Of a stretch of 64,000 nucleotides of DNA, positions 55,147-63,779 are shown piece by piece. Where the stretch lies: assembly GCF_031458135.1 (NCBI RefSeq), contig NZ_JAVDXW010000001.1:3472001-3536000 (forward strand), in the 5' to 3' direction. How positions within the stretch are numbered: position 1 is the first letter of the stretch; each line of letters opens with the position of its first letter. The notes beneath the pieces are model-generated. The model ran no database searches. It saw only the letters and a program-made list of their open reading frames with translations, and was not told where the DNA came from. The position numbers and the translations under genes were made by a program. Source of the stretch: Haloactinomyces albus. Its GTDB lineage: Bacteria > Actinomycetota > Actinomycetes > Mycobacteriales > Pseudonocardiaceae.

Positions 55147-56391
55147 TCAGATGGCCGGCGTGTCCAATGCGGTGCTGAGTGCTTCAGCGGTCAAGGAGAT
55201 CTGCCATTCCCGGGCTCCCCTGGCCCGGAGTGTTCGCGCTACCGTTTCCGGATCCGGATTTTCCGGAGGATCCCAGCACGTGCGTCGGAGCAGATCCGGC
55301 AGGATGAGATTCTCCATCGGCAGGCTGTTTGTCTCGGCGATCTCGGCGAGTGCCGTGCGGGCGGCCGACAGTCGGGCAGCGGCGGCCGGATCACGGTCGG
55401 ACCATCGGTTGGCCGGAGGCGGACCGTCGTTCGGAGGTGTGGGATCGGGGAGTTCGCTTTTGGGAAGGCTCCTCGCCGCGTTCAGGGCTCGCATCCACAT
55501 CGAAGCGCGGCGTCGCTGCTGCTTGCCCCCGAATACCGGGAGTGCGGTCAGTTCGGCTTCGTTGGCCGGGTTGGTCTGCGCGGCCTGCATGATGGAGCTG
55601 TCCGGCAGTACTCGACCGGGAGCGAGATCGCGCTCTCGTGCCAGGGCGTCCCGTGCCTGCCACAGGGAACGCACCGCTGCCAGTTGACGGGGCTGCCGTA
55701 TCCGGTGAATCCCCGAGGTGCGGCGCCAGGGCTCGGGCCGAGCCGCAGGCGGTTCGGCGGTACGGACCGTCTCGAATTCCTCGTGGGCCCATTCGAGCTT
55801 GCCCTGCCCGTCGAGTTCGGCGCGGAGTGCGGAACGCAGAGCGATCAGCAGTTCCACATCCAGGGCGGCATAGACGAGCCAGTCCCGTGGTAGCGGACGA
55901 CGTGACCAGTCGACCGCGCTGTGCCCCTTCTCCAGCTGATACGACAGCATCCGTTCGACCAGCGCACCGAGCGAGACACGGTCGAAGCCCGCCAGTCGCC
56001 CGGCCAGCTCCGTATCGAACAGGCGACCCGGGTACAGACCGAGTTCGGCCAGGCATGGCAGGTCCTGTGATGCCGCGTGCAGCACCCATTCGGTGTCCGA
56101 CAGTGCCGCCACGAGTGGGCTGAGTTCTCCCGCGAGGGGGAGCGGATCGACCAGGACGGTGCCCGATCCCTCTCGGTGCAATTGCACCAGGTAGGCACGT
56201 TGCCAGTACCGATAGCCCGAGGCTCGTTCGGTGTCCACGGCGACCGGACCCTGACCTGCAGCCAGGGCGGCCGCCGCGGTGTGTAGTGCTTCCGGAGTGT
56301 CGACCACCGACGGTGTACCGTCGGCCGGTTCGGTCAACAGCACCGGCTCGGACCGGTCGGACCCGGTGGGTTCGGAGTGGGCAGCATCCAC
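55147..56391 (-). CDS. RNase D-like 3'-5' exonuclease with HRDC domain
   Basis: A 414-residue protein. The DEDDy exonuclease domain has VAVDTERASGY (Asp53, Glu55), LHAASQDLPCLAELG, and YAALDVELL with the Tyr-Asp pair. An HRDC domain follows (RSLWQARDALARERDLAPGRVLPDSSIM), then a further helical part. It corresponds to Rv2681, near hemE and dxs in mycobacteria. It probably trims stable RNAs; the specific substrate is unknown. Confidence 0.92.
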   Translation of the reverse strand: MDAAHSEPTGSDRSEPVLLTEPADGTPSVVDTPEALHTAAAALAAGQGPVAVDTERASGYRYWQRAYLVQLHREGSGTVLVDPLPLAGELSPLVAALSDTEWVLHAASQDLPCLAELGLYPGRLFDTELAGRLAGFDRVSLGALVERMLSYQLEKGHSAVDWSRRPLPRDWLVYAALDVELLIALRSALRAELDGQGKLEWAHEEFETVRTAEPPAARPEPWRRTSGIHRIRQPRQLAAVRSLWQARDALARERDLAPGRVLPDSSIMQAAQTNPANEAELTALPVFGGKQQRRRASMWMRALNAARSLPKSELPDPTPPNDGPPPANRWSDRDPAAAARLSAARTALAEIAETNSLPMENLILPDLLRRTCWDPPENPDPETVARTLRARGAREWQISLTAEALSTALDTPAI

Positions 56392-56479
56392 GGGTATCAG
56401 ACAATACGTGTCCCGACGAACCGTGGAGCCACCTGGCCGACCTTACCGGGCCCGACCGGCTCGGGATCGGGTTAGCCGC

Positions 56480-57196
56480 TCATCGGATCACCCCGGCACG
56501 CATAGCCAGGGCCACCATCTGGGCCCTGTCGCCGGTACCCAACTTGCGGCCGATCCGCGACAGGTGGCTTTTCACCGTGAGTGCGGACAGGTTGAGGGCC
56601 TCGCCGATCTCCTTGTTGGATCGACCGTCGGCCACGAATTGGAGAACTTCGACTTCGCGCCCGGACAGTTCCCGCGGTGTGTTGTCGGTCCCGGGCACTC
56701 TCGTGCCCGCGGCCAATACGGGAGCCACGCTGGGATCGGCGTAGACGCCACCGTCGAGAACGCGGCGCACCCCGTCGGTGACGACCATCGGCGAGGCCGA
56801 CTTCAGCAGGTACGCCTGCGCACCCGCCTGAAAGGCGGCCCGGACCGCATAAGGGTCGTCGGACGAAGCGAGCACCACGATTCGCGACCAGCCCTGGGTA
56901 CGAAGTTCCGTCACCAGGTCTATGCCTGTCCCATCGGGGAGTCCGAGATCGAGAATGGCGAGGTCGCAGGGGCCTGTTGCCAGAGCACGAGCCCTGGCTT
57001 CGGCCATCGATGCGGCCTCGTGCACCGTGCCGGCGCCCATCTGCAGCAGCCGGGAGGAGATGGCCTCCCGAAGCAACGGATGATCGTCCGTCACGAGTAC
57101 CGTGAACAGCTCTTCCCGCGGATGCGGGACCATGTTGGCCGGTAAAGCACCGGCCGGCGTGGTACGAGCGGCCTGACCTAAGCCGACGGCAGCCAC
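56480..57196 (-). CDS. LuxR/NarL-family response regulator
   Basis: A 238-residue regulator with a receiver (TVLVTDDHPLLREAI; phosphoacceptor in AILDLGLPDGTG; VLASSDD; AYLLKSASP) and a LuxR-type helix-turn-helix (LSGREVEVLQFVADGRSNKEIGEALNLSALTVKSHLSRI). GTG 57196 follows a perfect GGGAGG site, leaving a ~28-residue N-terminal leader that is also found in relatives I recall from Pseudonocardiaceae. No histidine kinase lies beside it, so it is an orphan here. The SALTVKSH pattern is complete. Confidence 0.92.
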   Translation of the reverse strand: MAAVGLGQAARTTPAGALPANMVPHPREELFTVLVTDDHPLLREAISSRLLQMGAGTVHEAASMAEARARALATGPCDLAILDLGLPDGTGIDLVTELRTQGWSRIVVLASSDDPYAVRAAFQAGAQAYLLKSASPMVVTDGVRRVLDGGVYADPSVAPVLAAGTRVPGTDNTPRELSGREVEVLQFVADGRSNKEIGEALNLSALTVKSHLSRIGRKLGTGDRAQMVALAMRAGVIR

Positions 57197-57630
57197 GTCA
57201 CTACCTCCCTGGAGTCGGTCGTGCCCCCCGACCGGCACCGGGACTCTCGACCAATCAGCCGCGCCACTGATCGACCGAAAGTGGTGTCGTCAGGAAGTAG
57301 CGTAACCGTCCAAGCGGATCAGCGGGGCGATCATCGGCAGATGTGTCCCGATCGAGTTGTGACAAGAACCCGATTCAGTAACTCGATCGGGTGGAAATGC
57401 GCGACCCTGCTAACGCCGGAGCGTGTTCGAGCGATAAACCTAAATTGTCGTTCGCAGAAGGGAGGCGTTCTCATGGTTTCCGCGTCCGAAGCGCGTTCCG
57501 ATGAGACGTCTCGGGCGCCCGGGGAGGACGGCGGCGAAGTCGGTGCCCCGTCGGCTCCGGTCACCGAAGGTCCGCCTGCCGAGCATCGGACCCGAATGTC
57601 GGACACCGGGTGTGCGCGCGCAAACGCGAA
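57197..57630. other. Intergenic region with an inverted repeat, 434 bases
   Basis: The gap lies between the start of the response-regulator gene and the end of the DUF3000 gene. CCCGATCGAGTT (57347-57358) and AACTCGATCGGG (57380-57391) form a perfect 12-bp inverted repeat with a 21-base spacer. An AGAAGGGAGG ribosome-like site then precedes ATG 57474. Confidence 0.5.
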
Positions 57631-57790
57631 TCAGACCGGGCGGTGGCCCTCACCTTGCCGGGACCCCAGGACTGCGATCCCCACCGGAGGGAGCCCGGCA
57701 GCCGTGCTCATCAGCTCGTGGAAGGCCATGGCATGGGCATCGAGTTCCGGACCGGGAGCCGTCCATGATCCGCGCAATTCGAGGTCGTGA
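57474..57790 (+). CDS. Doubtful small ORF with a strong ribosome site
   Basis: The reading codes for 105 residues. The first ~40 are acidic and disorder-like (VSASEARSDETSRAPGEDGG), and an AGAAGGGAGG site lies 7 bases before the ATG. However, from 57631 on it runs antisense to the DUF3000 gene, and its second half has shadow-like composition. It may be a short real gene, the remnant of a longer one, or a false reading. No family is recognised. Confidence 0.25.
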
Positions 57791-58209
57791 CTGTGCTCCG
57801 GACCGGCGATGTCGCCGAAGCGGGCCGAGGAAGTCAGTGTGACCGTTCCGCCCAGCGCCGTATACGAGGCCCCGGCATTCTCGAGCGCGTCGGTCAACCA
57901 GGACCATCCGACGGCGGGCAGGAGCGGGTCGGTGGCGACCTCCGGGTCCAGTTCCGCTCTGAGGTAGGTCACGAGGCGCCAGACCCCGTCCCAGGACTCC
58001 TGCCCCTCCGGGTCGTGCAGCAGGACCAGCCGAGACGTGGCCAGCTCACCAGCTGGGCCGGTCGCTTCGGCCGCGAGCGCGTATGCCCACGGCGCGAGAC
58101 GCTTGGGCGGACGCACCTCGCTGATCTCGACCTCCGGCCGGGGAGCGGGCGACGTCAACGCGGCAACTGCCTGCCGGAACACCTCGGGCACCGCCGACAT
58201 CTCCGTCAC
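57631..58209 (-). CDS. DUF3000 family protein
   Basis: A ~192-residue actinobacterial protein with the conserved segments ISEVRPPKRLAPWAYALAAE, RLVLLHDPEGQESWDGVWRLVTYLRAELD and GWSWLTDALENAGASYTALGGTVTLTSSARFGDI. It corresponds to Rv2680. The start is uncertain: GTG 58209 and ATG 58200 both fit and neither has a ribosome site. It is divergent from hemE. The function is unknown. Confidence 0.85.
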   Translation of the reverse strand: MTEMSAVPEVFRQAVAALTSPAPRPEVEISEVRPPKRLAPWAYALAAEATGPAGELATSRLVLLHDPEGQESWDGVWRLVTYLRAELDPEVATDPLLPAVGWSWLTDALENAGASYTALGGTVTLTSSARFGDIAGPEHSHDLELRGSWTAPGPELDAHAMAFHELMSTAAGLPPVGIAVLGSRQGEGHRPV

Positions 58210-58387
58210 GCCCAGCAACTGTAGGACCTTGCGAGCCCGCGATGTCGGAGGCACGCCCACGGTATCGACGGTGCGGCTTGACCGCCCTGCTCTCCGTGAC
58301 CGGAGCAGCATGCAAAAATGACCTCTGCGCGCCTGTTCGGCGCACGGGTGCTCATCGGCGAGGCGACCCACTGCGGCCGGTCCCCAT

Positions 58388-58438
58388 GGCTGTTCCCAGT
58401 GGTTGTTCCCCGGAGTTGTTCCGGGGAGCTGTTCTCAG
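58388..58438 (+). repeat. Four ~13-bp degenerate repeats upstream of hemE
   Basis: Units at 58388-58400, 58401-58412, 58413-58425 and 58426-58438 each contain (C/T)TGTTC(C/T). CCCCGGA (58408-58414) and TCCGGGG (58420-58426) within them also form a hairpin. Confidence 0.65.
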
Positions 58439-58506
58439 CGGCTGATTCCGGCACCGGACGCCGGACACGGTCGCTGCCCGGATGATCGGGTACCGGATCA
58501 TGCAGC

Positions 58507-58534
58507 CCAGTTCAGAGACTCCAGTTCAGAGACC
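58507..58534 (+). repeat. 14-bp tandem duplication directly before hemE
   Basis: CCAGTTCAGAGACT (58507-58520) is followed at once by CCAGTTCAGAGACC (58521-58534), six bases before the ATG at 58541. Confidence 0.85.
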
Positions 58535-58540
58535 TTTCAC

Positions 58541-59635
58541 ATGACGAATCCCGCATCCGTCTCGGCCCGCCGGGACCTTGGCGACACCCCCCTGCTCGTC
58601 GCAGCCCGAGGCGGTACGCCCGACCACACGCCGGTCTGGTTCATGCGCCAGGCCGGGCGTTCTCTACCCGAGTATCGACGGGTGCGGGAGGGGACTCCCA
58701 TGCTGCAGGCATGCCTGACGCCCGAGCTGGTCTGCGAGATCACAGCGCAGCCCGTGCGGCGCCACGGTGTGGATGCGGCCATCCTGTTCAGCGACATCGT
58801 GCTGCCCTTGTACGCGTCGGGAGTCGGCCTGGACATCGTTGCCGGGACGGGCCCGGTGGTGGCCGAACCGATCCGCAGCGCGGCCGATGTGACGGCGTTG
58901 CCGCAGCTCGCCCCCGAACAGGTCGACCCGGTCGCGAGGGCGATCGGGCTCCTGCTCGAGGAGCTGGGACGGGTTCCGCTGATCGGGTTCGCCGGCGCCC
59001 CGTTCACCCTGGCCTCCTACCTGGTGGAGGGTGGGCCGAGTCGCAACCACGAGCGGACGAAGGCACTGATGCACTCCGATCCGGACACGTGGCACGCGCT
59101 GCTGGGCAGGCTGGCCGAGATGACGCTGACCTTTCTGCGAGTGCAGGTGGCCGCGGGAGTGGACGCGGTGCAGCTGTTCGACTCCTGGGCGGGTGCGCTC
59201 TCGCTGCGCGACTACCGGGAATTCGTCCAGCCGCACACCCGGCGGATTTTCGACGGGCTTGCCGAAACCACGGGCGGGCAGGCGGTGCCGCGCATCCACT
59301 TCGGTGTCGGTACCGGTGAACTGCTCGGTGCGATGAGTTCGGCAGGAGCCGATGTCCTCGGTGTCGACTGGCGGGTGCCGCTCGATGTCGCGGCACAGCG
59401 AGTGCGCGACTCCGCCTCCGGTTCGGGCGAGCCGGTGATTCAGGGCAATCTCGACCCGGCCGTACTGTTCGCGGGTCGGGAAGCCGTGGAACGGGAGTCA
59501 CGCCGCATCCTGGCCGAAGGCCGAGCGGCGGGTGGCCACATCTTCAATCTCGGGCACGGGGTGCTGCCGGACACGGACCCGGATGTGCTCACCAGGGTGG
59601 TCGAGTTCGTTCACTCGGTGAGTTCGCAGTCGTGA
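58541..59635 (+). CDS. hemE: Uroporphyrinogen decarboxylase HemE
   Basis: Converts uroporphyrinogen III to coproporphyrinogen III. The N-terminal signature [16 protein letters not shown], the FSDIVLP segment, [17 protein letters not shown], the FDSWAGALS motif and the late [11 protein letters not shown] are present in 364 residues. ATG 58541 was chosen; the upstream frame is open but unconserved. The hemG start overlaps its stop by 4 bases (GTGA), giving a hemE-hemG-hemQ run. Confidence 0.97.
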   Translation: MTNPASVSARRDLGDTPLLVAARGGTPDHTPVWFMRQAGRSLPEYRRVREGTPMLQACLTPELVCEITAQPVRRHGVDAAILFSDIVLPLYASGVGLDIVAGTGPVVAEPIRSAADVTALPQLAPEQVDPVARAIGLLLEELGRVPLIGFAGAPFTLASYLVEGGPSRNHERTKALMHSDPDTWHALLGRLAEMTLTFLRVQVAAGVDAVQLFDSWAGALSLRDYREFVQPHTRRIFDGLAETTGGQAVPRIHFGVGTGELLGAMSSAGADVLGVDWRVPLDVAAQRVRDSASGSGEPVIQGNLDPAVLFAGREAVERESRRILAEGRAAGGHIFNLGHGVLPDTDPDVLTRVVEFVHSVSSQS

Positions 59636-61059
59636 CGGGTGGCGAGCGGCGCAGGATCGTCGTCATCGGCGGCGGTGTGTCCGGTCTGACCGCGGCGTAT
59701 CGGCTGCGGCGGACATGGGGGCAGGAAGCCGAGATCGTCCTGGTGGAGCAGGCCGAGCAACTCGGCGGCAAGCTCGGCACGGTCGACTTGGCGGGATGTT
59801 CCTACGACGTCGGTGCCGAGGCTTTCCTGGTACGGCGGCCGGAGGTGCTCGCCTTGGCCGAAGAGCTGGGCCTCCGGGATGACGTGGTGCATCCCGGCCC
59901 GGCCTCGGCCACGGTCCGCGCAGGCGGCCGGAGGTGCCGTATACCCACCGGAACCGTCATGGGGGTTCCTGCCGCTGCCGAATCCGTTCGGCACCTCCTC
60001 TCGGACGAAGGCGTGGCGGCGGTGCGAGCGGAGGCCGATCTACCGCCACTGCATCTCGGTGGCGCGGACGTGTCCGTGGGCGAACTGCTGCGCAACCGTG
60101 TCGGTGACGAAGTCGTCGAGCGCCTCGTCGAGCCGCTACTGGGCGGTGTGTACTCGGGGAGTGCCGATGGGCTGGGACTGCGTGCGACGATCCCCGCACT
60201 GGCTGCCGCTTTCGACGCGGGTGCGGAGTCGATCAGTGCGGCGGTCACGGCCGCGCTGCCGCCGCCGAGCCCGGAGGGGCAGGCCAAGCCCCCCGTCTTC
60301 GGGGCGTTCCGCGGTGGCTACCGGAGCCTGATCGAGCGGCTCGGGCAGCGAAGCTCGGCGCAACCGCGCCTGGGGCTGCCGGTGCGCTCGGTGGTGCCCG
60401 CAGGCACCGGCTGGAAGCTGGAAATCGGATCGGCTCCGTCTCCCGAGGTGCTGGATGCCGACGCCGTGGTGATGGCCGTGCCTGCTCCCTCGGCGCGGCG
60501 GTTGCTTTCCGATGCCGCTCCCGGCGCAGCCGAGCATTTTGCGACGGTCGAACTGGCCTCGATGGCCGTGGTGGGGATGGCGCTGCCCCCGGAGACGCGA
60601 CTGCCCGAGGACTCGGGTGTGCTCGTGGCGCGGGGGGAAAGGCATGCCGATGGGACTCCCTTCACCGCGAAGGCCTTCACCTTCTCCAGCCGTAAGTGGC
60701 CGCACCTGCGGGGCGCCAACGGCGAGGTATTGGTGCGCGCCTCGGTCGGCCGCTTCGGACAGGTTGCCGAGTTGCGTATGGACGATGGTGAACTGCTGCG
60801 CAACGTGCATGCCGATCTGGCCGAGCTGACCGGGATCCGGGCGGAACCGGTCGATTCCGTGGTCGCTCGCTGGGGTGGCGGACTGCCACAGTACGGGGTC
60901 GGTCATCTCGACACCGTCGCCGGAATCGAGGATGCCGTGGCCGCGGTGCCGGGACTGGCGGTGGCCGGGGCGACTCTGCACGGTGTGGGCGTTCCCGCGT
61001 GCGTGGCCACGGGAGAGGCGGCAGCGGCCGAGATCACCCGCCACCTGTCCCTGCAGTGA
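59632..61059 (+). CDS. hemG: Coproporphyrinogen III oxidase (HemG/HemY/CgoX type)
   Basis: A 475-residue FAD enzyme. The dinucleotide motif [16 protein letters not shown], the acidic ribose contact in [15 protein letters not shown] and the C-terminal FAD segment [24 protein letters not shown] are visible. In actinobacteria this enzyme oxidises coproporphyrinogen III to coproporphyrin III (coproporphyrin-dependent route), which agrees with hemQ next to it. The GTG start overlaps the hemE stop. Older annotations call it protoporphyrinogen oxidase. Confidence 0.95.
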   Translation: MTGGERRRIVVIGGGVSGLTAAYRLRRTWGQEAEIVLVEQAEQLGGKLGTVDLAGCSYDVGAEAFLVRRPEVLALAEELGLRDDVVHPGPASATVRAGGRRCRIPTGTVMGVPAAAESVRHLLSDEGVAAVRAEADLPPLHLGGADVSVGELLRNRVGDEVVERLVEPLLGGVYSGSADGLGLRATIPALAAAFDAGAESISAAVTAALPPPSPEGQAKPPVFGAFRGGYRSLIERLGQRSSAQPRLGLPVRSVVPAGTGWKLEIGSAPSPEVLDADAVVMAVPAPSARRLLSDAAPGAAEHFATVELASMAVVGMALPPETRLPEDSGVLVARGERHADGTPFTAKAFTFSSRKWPHLRGANGEVLVRASVGRFGQVAELRMDDGELLRNVHADLAELTGIRAEPVDSVVARWGGGLPQYGVGHLDTVAGIEDAVAAVPGLAVAGATLHGVGVPACVATGEAAAAEITRHLSLQ

Positions 61060-61101
61060 CCTGTTTGGCAGGCTGCGGCGCGGCGGTGCGAAACTGGAGG
61101 C

Positions 61102-61797
61102 ATGGCCCGCCTGAACTACGCCGAACTCAACGACACCATTCGCTACACCATGTGGTCGGTCTTCCGGATCGAGCCGGGCGCCCTGCCCGAGGACCGCGAG
61201 AAGGCCGCGTTGCGCACCCGGGAGTTCCTGGACGGTCTCGTGGATTCGGATGTGGTGGTCCGTGGTGTGTACGACGTGTCCGGTCTGCGTGCCGATGCGG
61301 ACTTCATGATCTGGTGGCATGCGTCGGCGATCGAATCGGTGCAGGCGGCCTACACCGACTTCCGTCGCAGCACCCCGCTGGGGCAGGCCGCCCAGCCGGT
61401 GTGGAGCAGTGTCGCCGTGCACCGGCCCGCCGAGTTCAACAAGAGCCACATTCCGGCTTTCCTCGCGGGCGAGGAGCCGAAGGACTACATCTGCGTCTAC
61501 CCGTTCGTGCGCTCCTACGAGTGGTACCTGCTGCCGGATGAGGAGCGTCGCGAGATGCTCGCGGGCCACGGCAAGGAGGCGCGCGACTATCCGGACGTGC
61601 GGGCGAACACCGTCCCGGCCTTCGCGCTCGGCGACTACGAGTGGATCCTCGCCTTCGAAGCCGATGAGATGTATCGCATCGTCGACCTGATGCGGCACCT
61701 GCGGGGCACCAACGCTCGCCTGCACGTGCGCGAGGAAACGCCCTTCTACACCGGGCACCGGATCGACGTCGCCGGCCTGGTCGCGAAGCTGCCCTGA
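61102..61797 (+). CDS. hemQ: Coproheme decarboxylase HemQ/ChdC
   Basis: A 231-residue chlorite-dismutase-family enzyme that decarboxylates coproheme to haem b. Tyr133 (YPFVRSYEW), His156 ([14 protein letters not shown]) and His116 (KSHIPAF) fit the catalytic and haem-contact residues of actinobacterial ChdC. The conserved [18 protein letters not shown] segment is present. ATG 61102 has a GGAGGC site. It is the last gene of the hem run; a vapBC pair follows after 73 bases. Confidence 0.95.
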   Translation: MARLNYAELNDTIRYTMWSVFRIEPGALPEDREKAALRTREFLDGLVDSDVVVRGVYDVSGLRADADFMIWWHASAIESVQAAYTDFRRSTPLGQAAQPVWSSVAVHRPAEFNKSHIPAFLAGEEPKDYICVYPFVRSYEWYLLPDEERREMLAGHGKEARDYPDVRANTVPAFALGDYEWILAFEADEMYRIVDLMRHLRGTNARLHVREETPFYTGHRIDVAGLVAKLP

Positions 61798-61824
61798 CCG
61801 GGAGCCCCTGAACGAGTGGCATGG

Positions 61825-61862
61825 GTAGCGCTGTTTTGGCGCTACGCTGATTTGGCGCTACC
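61825..61862. promoter_or_regulatory. Candidate VapBC operator
   Basis: GTAGCGC (61825-61831) and GCGCTAC (61839-61845) form an inverted repeat; TTTTGGCGCTAC (61834-61845) recurs as TTTGGCGCTACC (61851-61862), nine bases before the vapB start. This fits autoregulation by an RHH antitoxin. Confidence 0.6.
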
Positions 61863-61870
61863 ATGTTGTC

Positions 61871-62107
61871 ATGGCGACGATTCAAGTCCGGGATCTTTCG
61901 GAAGATTCCTACGAGATATACCGTAAGCGCGCGCGAGCTGCGGGGCAGTCCCTGCAGGCTCATGTTCGTGATGTGCTCGAGACGGAAGCTGCGAAGACTC
62001 CGAAGGCGGAAGTCTTGGCTGCGATGGAGGAAGCACGTCGTAACAACACCGGCTCCGGCGTCACCATTGAAAGCATCCTGGCCGATAAGGACGCCGATCG
62101 CCGATGA
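61871..62107 (+). CDS. vapB: VapB-type (FitA-like RHH) antitoxin
   Basis: A 78-residue protein with an N-terminal ribbon-helix-helix (ATIQVRDLSEDSYEIYRKRARAAGQSLQAHVRDVLE) that would bind the repeats just upstream, and a charged C-terminal tail that would wrap the toxin. Its TGA overlaps the vapC ATG (ATGA). The module lies between hemQ and msrB, genes that are near neighbours in M. tuberculosis, so it is probably an insertion. Confidence 0.9.
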   Translation: MATIQVRDLSEDSYEIYRKRARAAGQSLQAHVRDVLETEAAKTPKAEVLAAMEEARRNNTGSGVTIESILADKDADRR

Positions 62108-62505
62108 CCGATGCGGTTCTGGATGCTTCAGCGCTCGTGTTCGGACTGACGAGTGAAGCGCCGTCGGCTTCGGTGCTTCGGCAACGGTTTGTTCACCTCG
62201 ATTGCCATGCTCCGCATCACATCGATGCCGAGGTGGGCAACGTGTTGCGCCGTAAGGAACGTCGCGGGGAATTGGACTCGCAGGCAGCCCTCACAGCCTT
62301 GCGGGCAGTCAGGCATATGGTCGATCAGCGCTATCCCCATGCGGGTCCGTTGGCCGAAGCAGCATGGAGGCTGCGTGACTCGATCACTTTCTACGATGCG
62401 CTGTACGTGGCTTTGGCGATGAACCTGGGCGCGCCCCTGATTACAGCCGATAAACGTCTCGCCGGGGCGCCCGAACTCTCCTGTGAGGTCGAAGTCGTGG
62501 GGTGA
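62104..62505 (+). CDS. vapC: VapC-type PIN-domain toxin
   Basis: A 133-residue PIN ribonuclease. The acidic metal-binding residues are Asp7 (AVLDASAL), Glu43 (HHIDAEVGNVLRR), Asp98 (TFYDALYVALA) and Asp116 (LITADKRL), so the active site looks complete. VapC toxins cut specific RNAs such as initiator tRNA or rRNA; the target here is unknown. Translation is coupled to vapB by the 4-base overlap. It converges on msrB. Confidence 0.92.
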   Translation: MTDAVLDASALVFGLTSEAPSASVLRQRFVHLDCHAPHHIDAEVGNVLRRKERRGELDSQAALTALRAVRHMVDQRYPHAGPLAEAAWRLRDSITFYDALYVALAMNLGAPLITADKRLAGAPELSCEVEVVG

Positions 62506-62543
62506 TGTGTTCCTTGTTCACCCCACGATGTGCTCCGGCGCGC

Positions 62544-62969
62544 TCACTCCTCCTGCGGGACGAGACGCAGGGCCACGGAGTTGATGCAGTAGCGCTGATC
62601 GGTGGGCGTGTTGTAGCCCTCGCCCTCGAAAACGTGACCGAGATGGCTCAGGCAGGAAGCACACAGCACCTCGACCCGGACCATGCCGAGTGACCGGTCC
62701 TCGCGCAGGATCACCGCATCGGAACTGCGCGGATCGTAGAACGAGGGCCAACCGCAGTGGGATTCGAACTTCGTCCCGCTGCGGAACAACTCCGCCCCGC
62801 AGGCGCGGCACTCGTACACGCCGACGGTCTTGTCCTCGACATACCGGCCACTGAACGGAGGTTCGGTGGCTCCCTGGCGCAGGACCGCGTACTCGTTCTC
62901 GTTGAGTTTCTCGCGCCACTCGCGGTCGGATTTCACGACTTTCGGGGTGGCTCCCACGACCGGATCCAT
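62544..62969 (-). CDS. msrB: Peptide-methionine (R)-S-oxide reductase MsrB
   Basis: Repairs methionine-R-sulfoxide in proteins. Zinc ligands are C54/C57 (CRAC) and C103/C106 (CASC); the catalytic Cys128 is in GYNTPTDQRYCINSVAL. The GTKFESHCGWPSFYD signature is complete and the protein has 141 residues. No signal peptide is present, so it acts in the cytoplasm. It corresponds to Rv2674. Confidence 0.97.
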   Translation of the reverse strand: MDPVVGATPKVVKSDREWREKLNENEYAVLRQGATEPPFSGRYVEDKTVGVYECRACGAELFRSGTKFESHCGWPSFYDPRSSDAVILREDRSLGMVRVEVLCASCLSHLGHVFEGEGYNTPTDQRYCINSVALRLVPQEE

Positions 62970-63045
62970 ACTTCCACTCTAGACGAGAACAGCTCTGCAG
63001 GCTCGCTTCGGTGATTGCTTCGACCGATGCCGGACGAGGCACGTC

Positions 63046-63360
63046 TCAGCCTGCGAGGGTACCCAGTATGGGCACGATGGTGTTCCAGAGGGTGATGCCC
63101 ACCCCGACCAGTATCAGGAAAACGACGATCACCACAGCCAACCGACGATGTCCCCCGGCACGGTTGGCGCTCTGCGCGAAGTCCTCGACACCCTGCAGCA
63201 TGCCTTCGACCGTGGCTCGGGATTGCGGTTGTTCCACCCGATCGAGGTGCTCGGCGAACGCCTGCACCTCGGGATCACGCGGATCGAGCCCGATCAGGTC
63301 GTCGGCGAATCGGCCGGTGGGCTCCTCCGGCTCGTCACCTTGCAGGCCACTTCGTGCCAT
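63046..63360 (-). CDS. Small single-pass membrane protein, unknown
   Basis: A 104-residue protein: an acidic soluble N-terminus (DEPEEPTGRFADDLIGLDPRDPEVQAFAEHLDRVEQ), a helical middle and one C-terminal transmembrane helix (LAVVIVVFLILVGVGITLW) with a short tail, so it is probably tail-anchored with the bulk in the cytoplasm. ATG 63360 has a GTGGAG site; longer readings are rejected. It lies upstream of msrB on the same strand. No family is recognised. Confidence 0.7.
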   Translation of the reverse strand: MARSGLQGDEPEEPTGRFADDLIGLDPRDPEVQAFAEHLDRVEQPQSRATVEGMLQGVEDFAQSANRAGGHRRLAVVIVVFLILVGVGITLWNTIVPILGTLAG

Positions 63361-63571
63361 GGCTCCACGGTAACGCGTTGCCCGGGGATTCCGCGCCGAT
63401 GAGCTGCGCCGGTGTGCCCCGCAGACAGCGAGAGCGGGCTCGGCGGGATGCTCCCTCGGGGATACCGAGTGAGTTTCCCGGCACACACTGTCGCCCGACC
63501 GGCGGTATTACGGGTCGTCGGGAGTGCGCATCATCAGCATGATGGTGTTCACCCCGACACGGGAGGCCTTG

Positions 63572-63676
63572 ATGGTCCGGATCGACGACACCCACGTGCA
63601 CATCAACCTGGGCGGCTGCAACTGCTGCAGCAATTGCAGCGGGCCATCGTGCGGGTGCTGCTCCAGCTGTAGCTGA
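63572..63676 (+). CDS. 34-residue cysteine-rich peptide with two CxCCxxC modules
   Basis: Begins VRIDDTHVHINLGG and then contains eight cysteines in 18 residues: C16, C18, C19, C22 and C27, C29, C30, C33. This is the module C-x-C-C-x-x-C twice, joined by SGPS. A GGGAGG site lies 5 bases before ATG 63572, and a perfect 14-bp terminator begins 11 bases after the stop. Two His (H8, H10) and the Cys clusters suggest metal binding (metallothionein-like); a double-Gly motif directly before the first Cys would also fit a modified or secreted peptide. No family is recognised; no modification or export gene is adjacent in the window. Confidence 0.65.
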   Translation: MVRIDDTHVHINLGGCNCCSNCSGPSCGCCSSCS

Positions 63677-63687
63677 GGCCGTCGACA

Positions 63688-63723
63688 CGTGCCGTCCGGG
63701 GTAGCAGGCCCCCGGACGGCACG
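63688..63723. terminator. Strong terminator after the Cys-rich peptide gene
   Basis: CGTGCCGTCCGGGG (63688-63701) and CCCCGGACGGCACG (63710-63723) are a perfect 14-bp inverted repeat with an 8-base loop, between convergent genes. Confidence 0.85.
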
Positions 63724-63779
63724 GCGACGTGTCTTGGGCGAGGACGTACCGCAGCGCCACAGCCGACATCGCGGGGAGC

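Larger units (their letters stand above)
58210..58540. other. DUF3000-hemE divergent region with direct repeats, 331 bases
   Basis: No gene is seen. The hemE side holds four ~13-bp repeats (58388-58438) enclosing a 7-bp hairpin, and a 14-bp tandem duplication ending six bases before the hemE start. There is no standard ribosome site for hemE, so the repeats may be part of its control. Confidence 0.5.
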
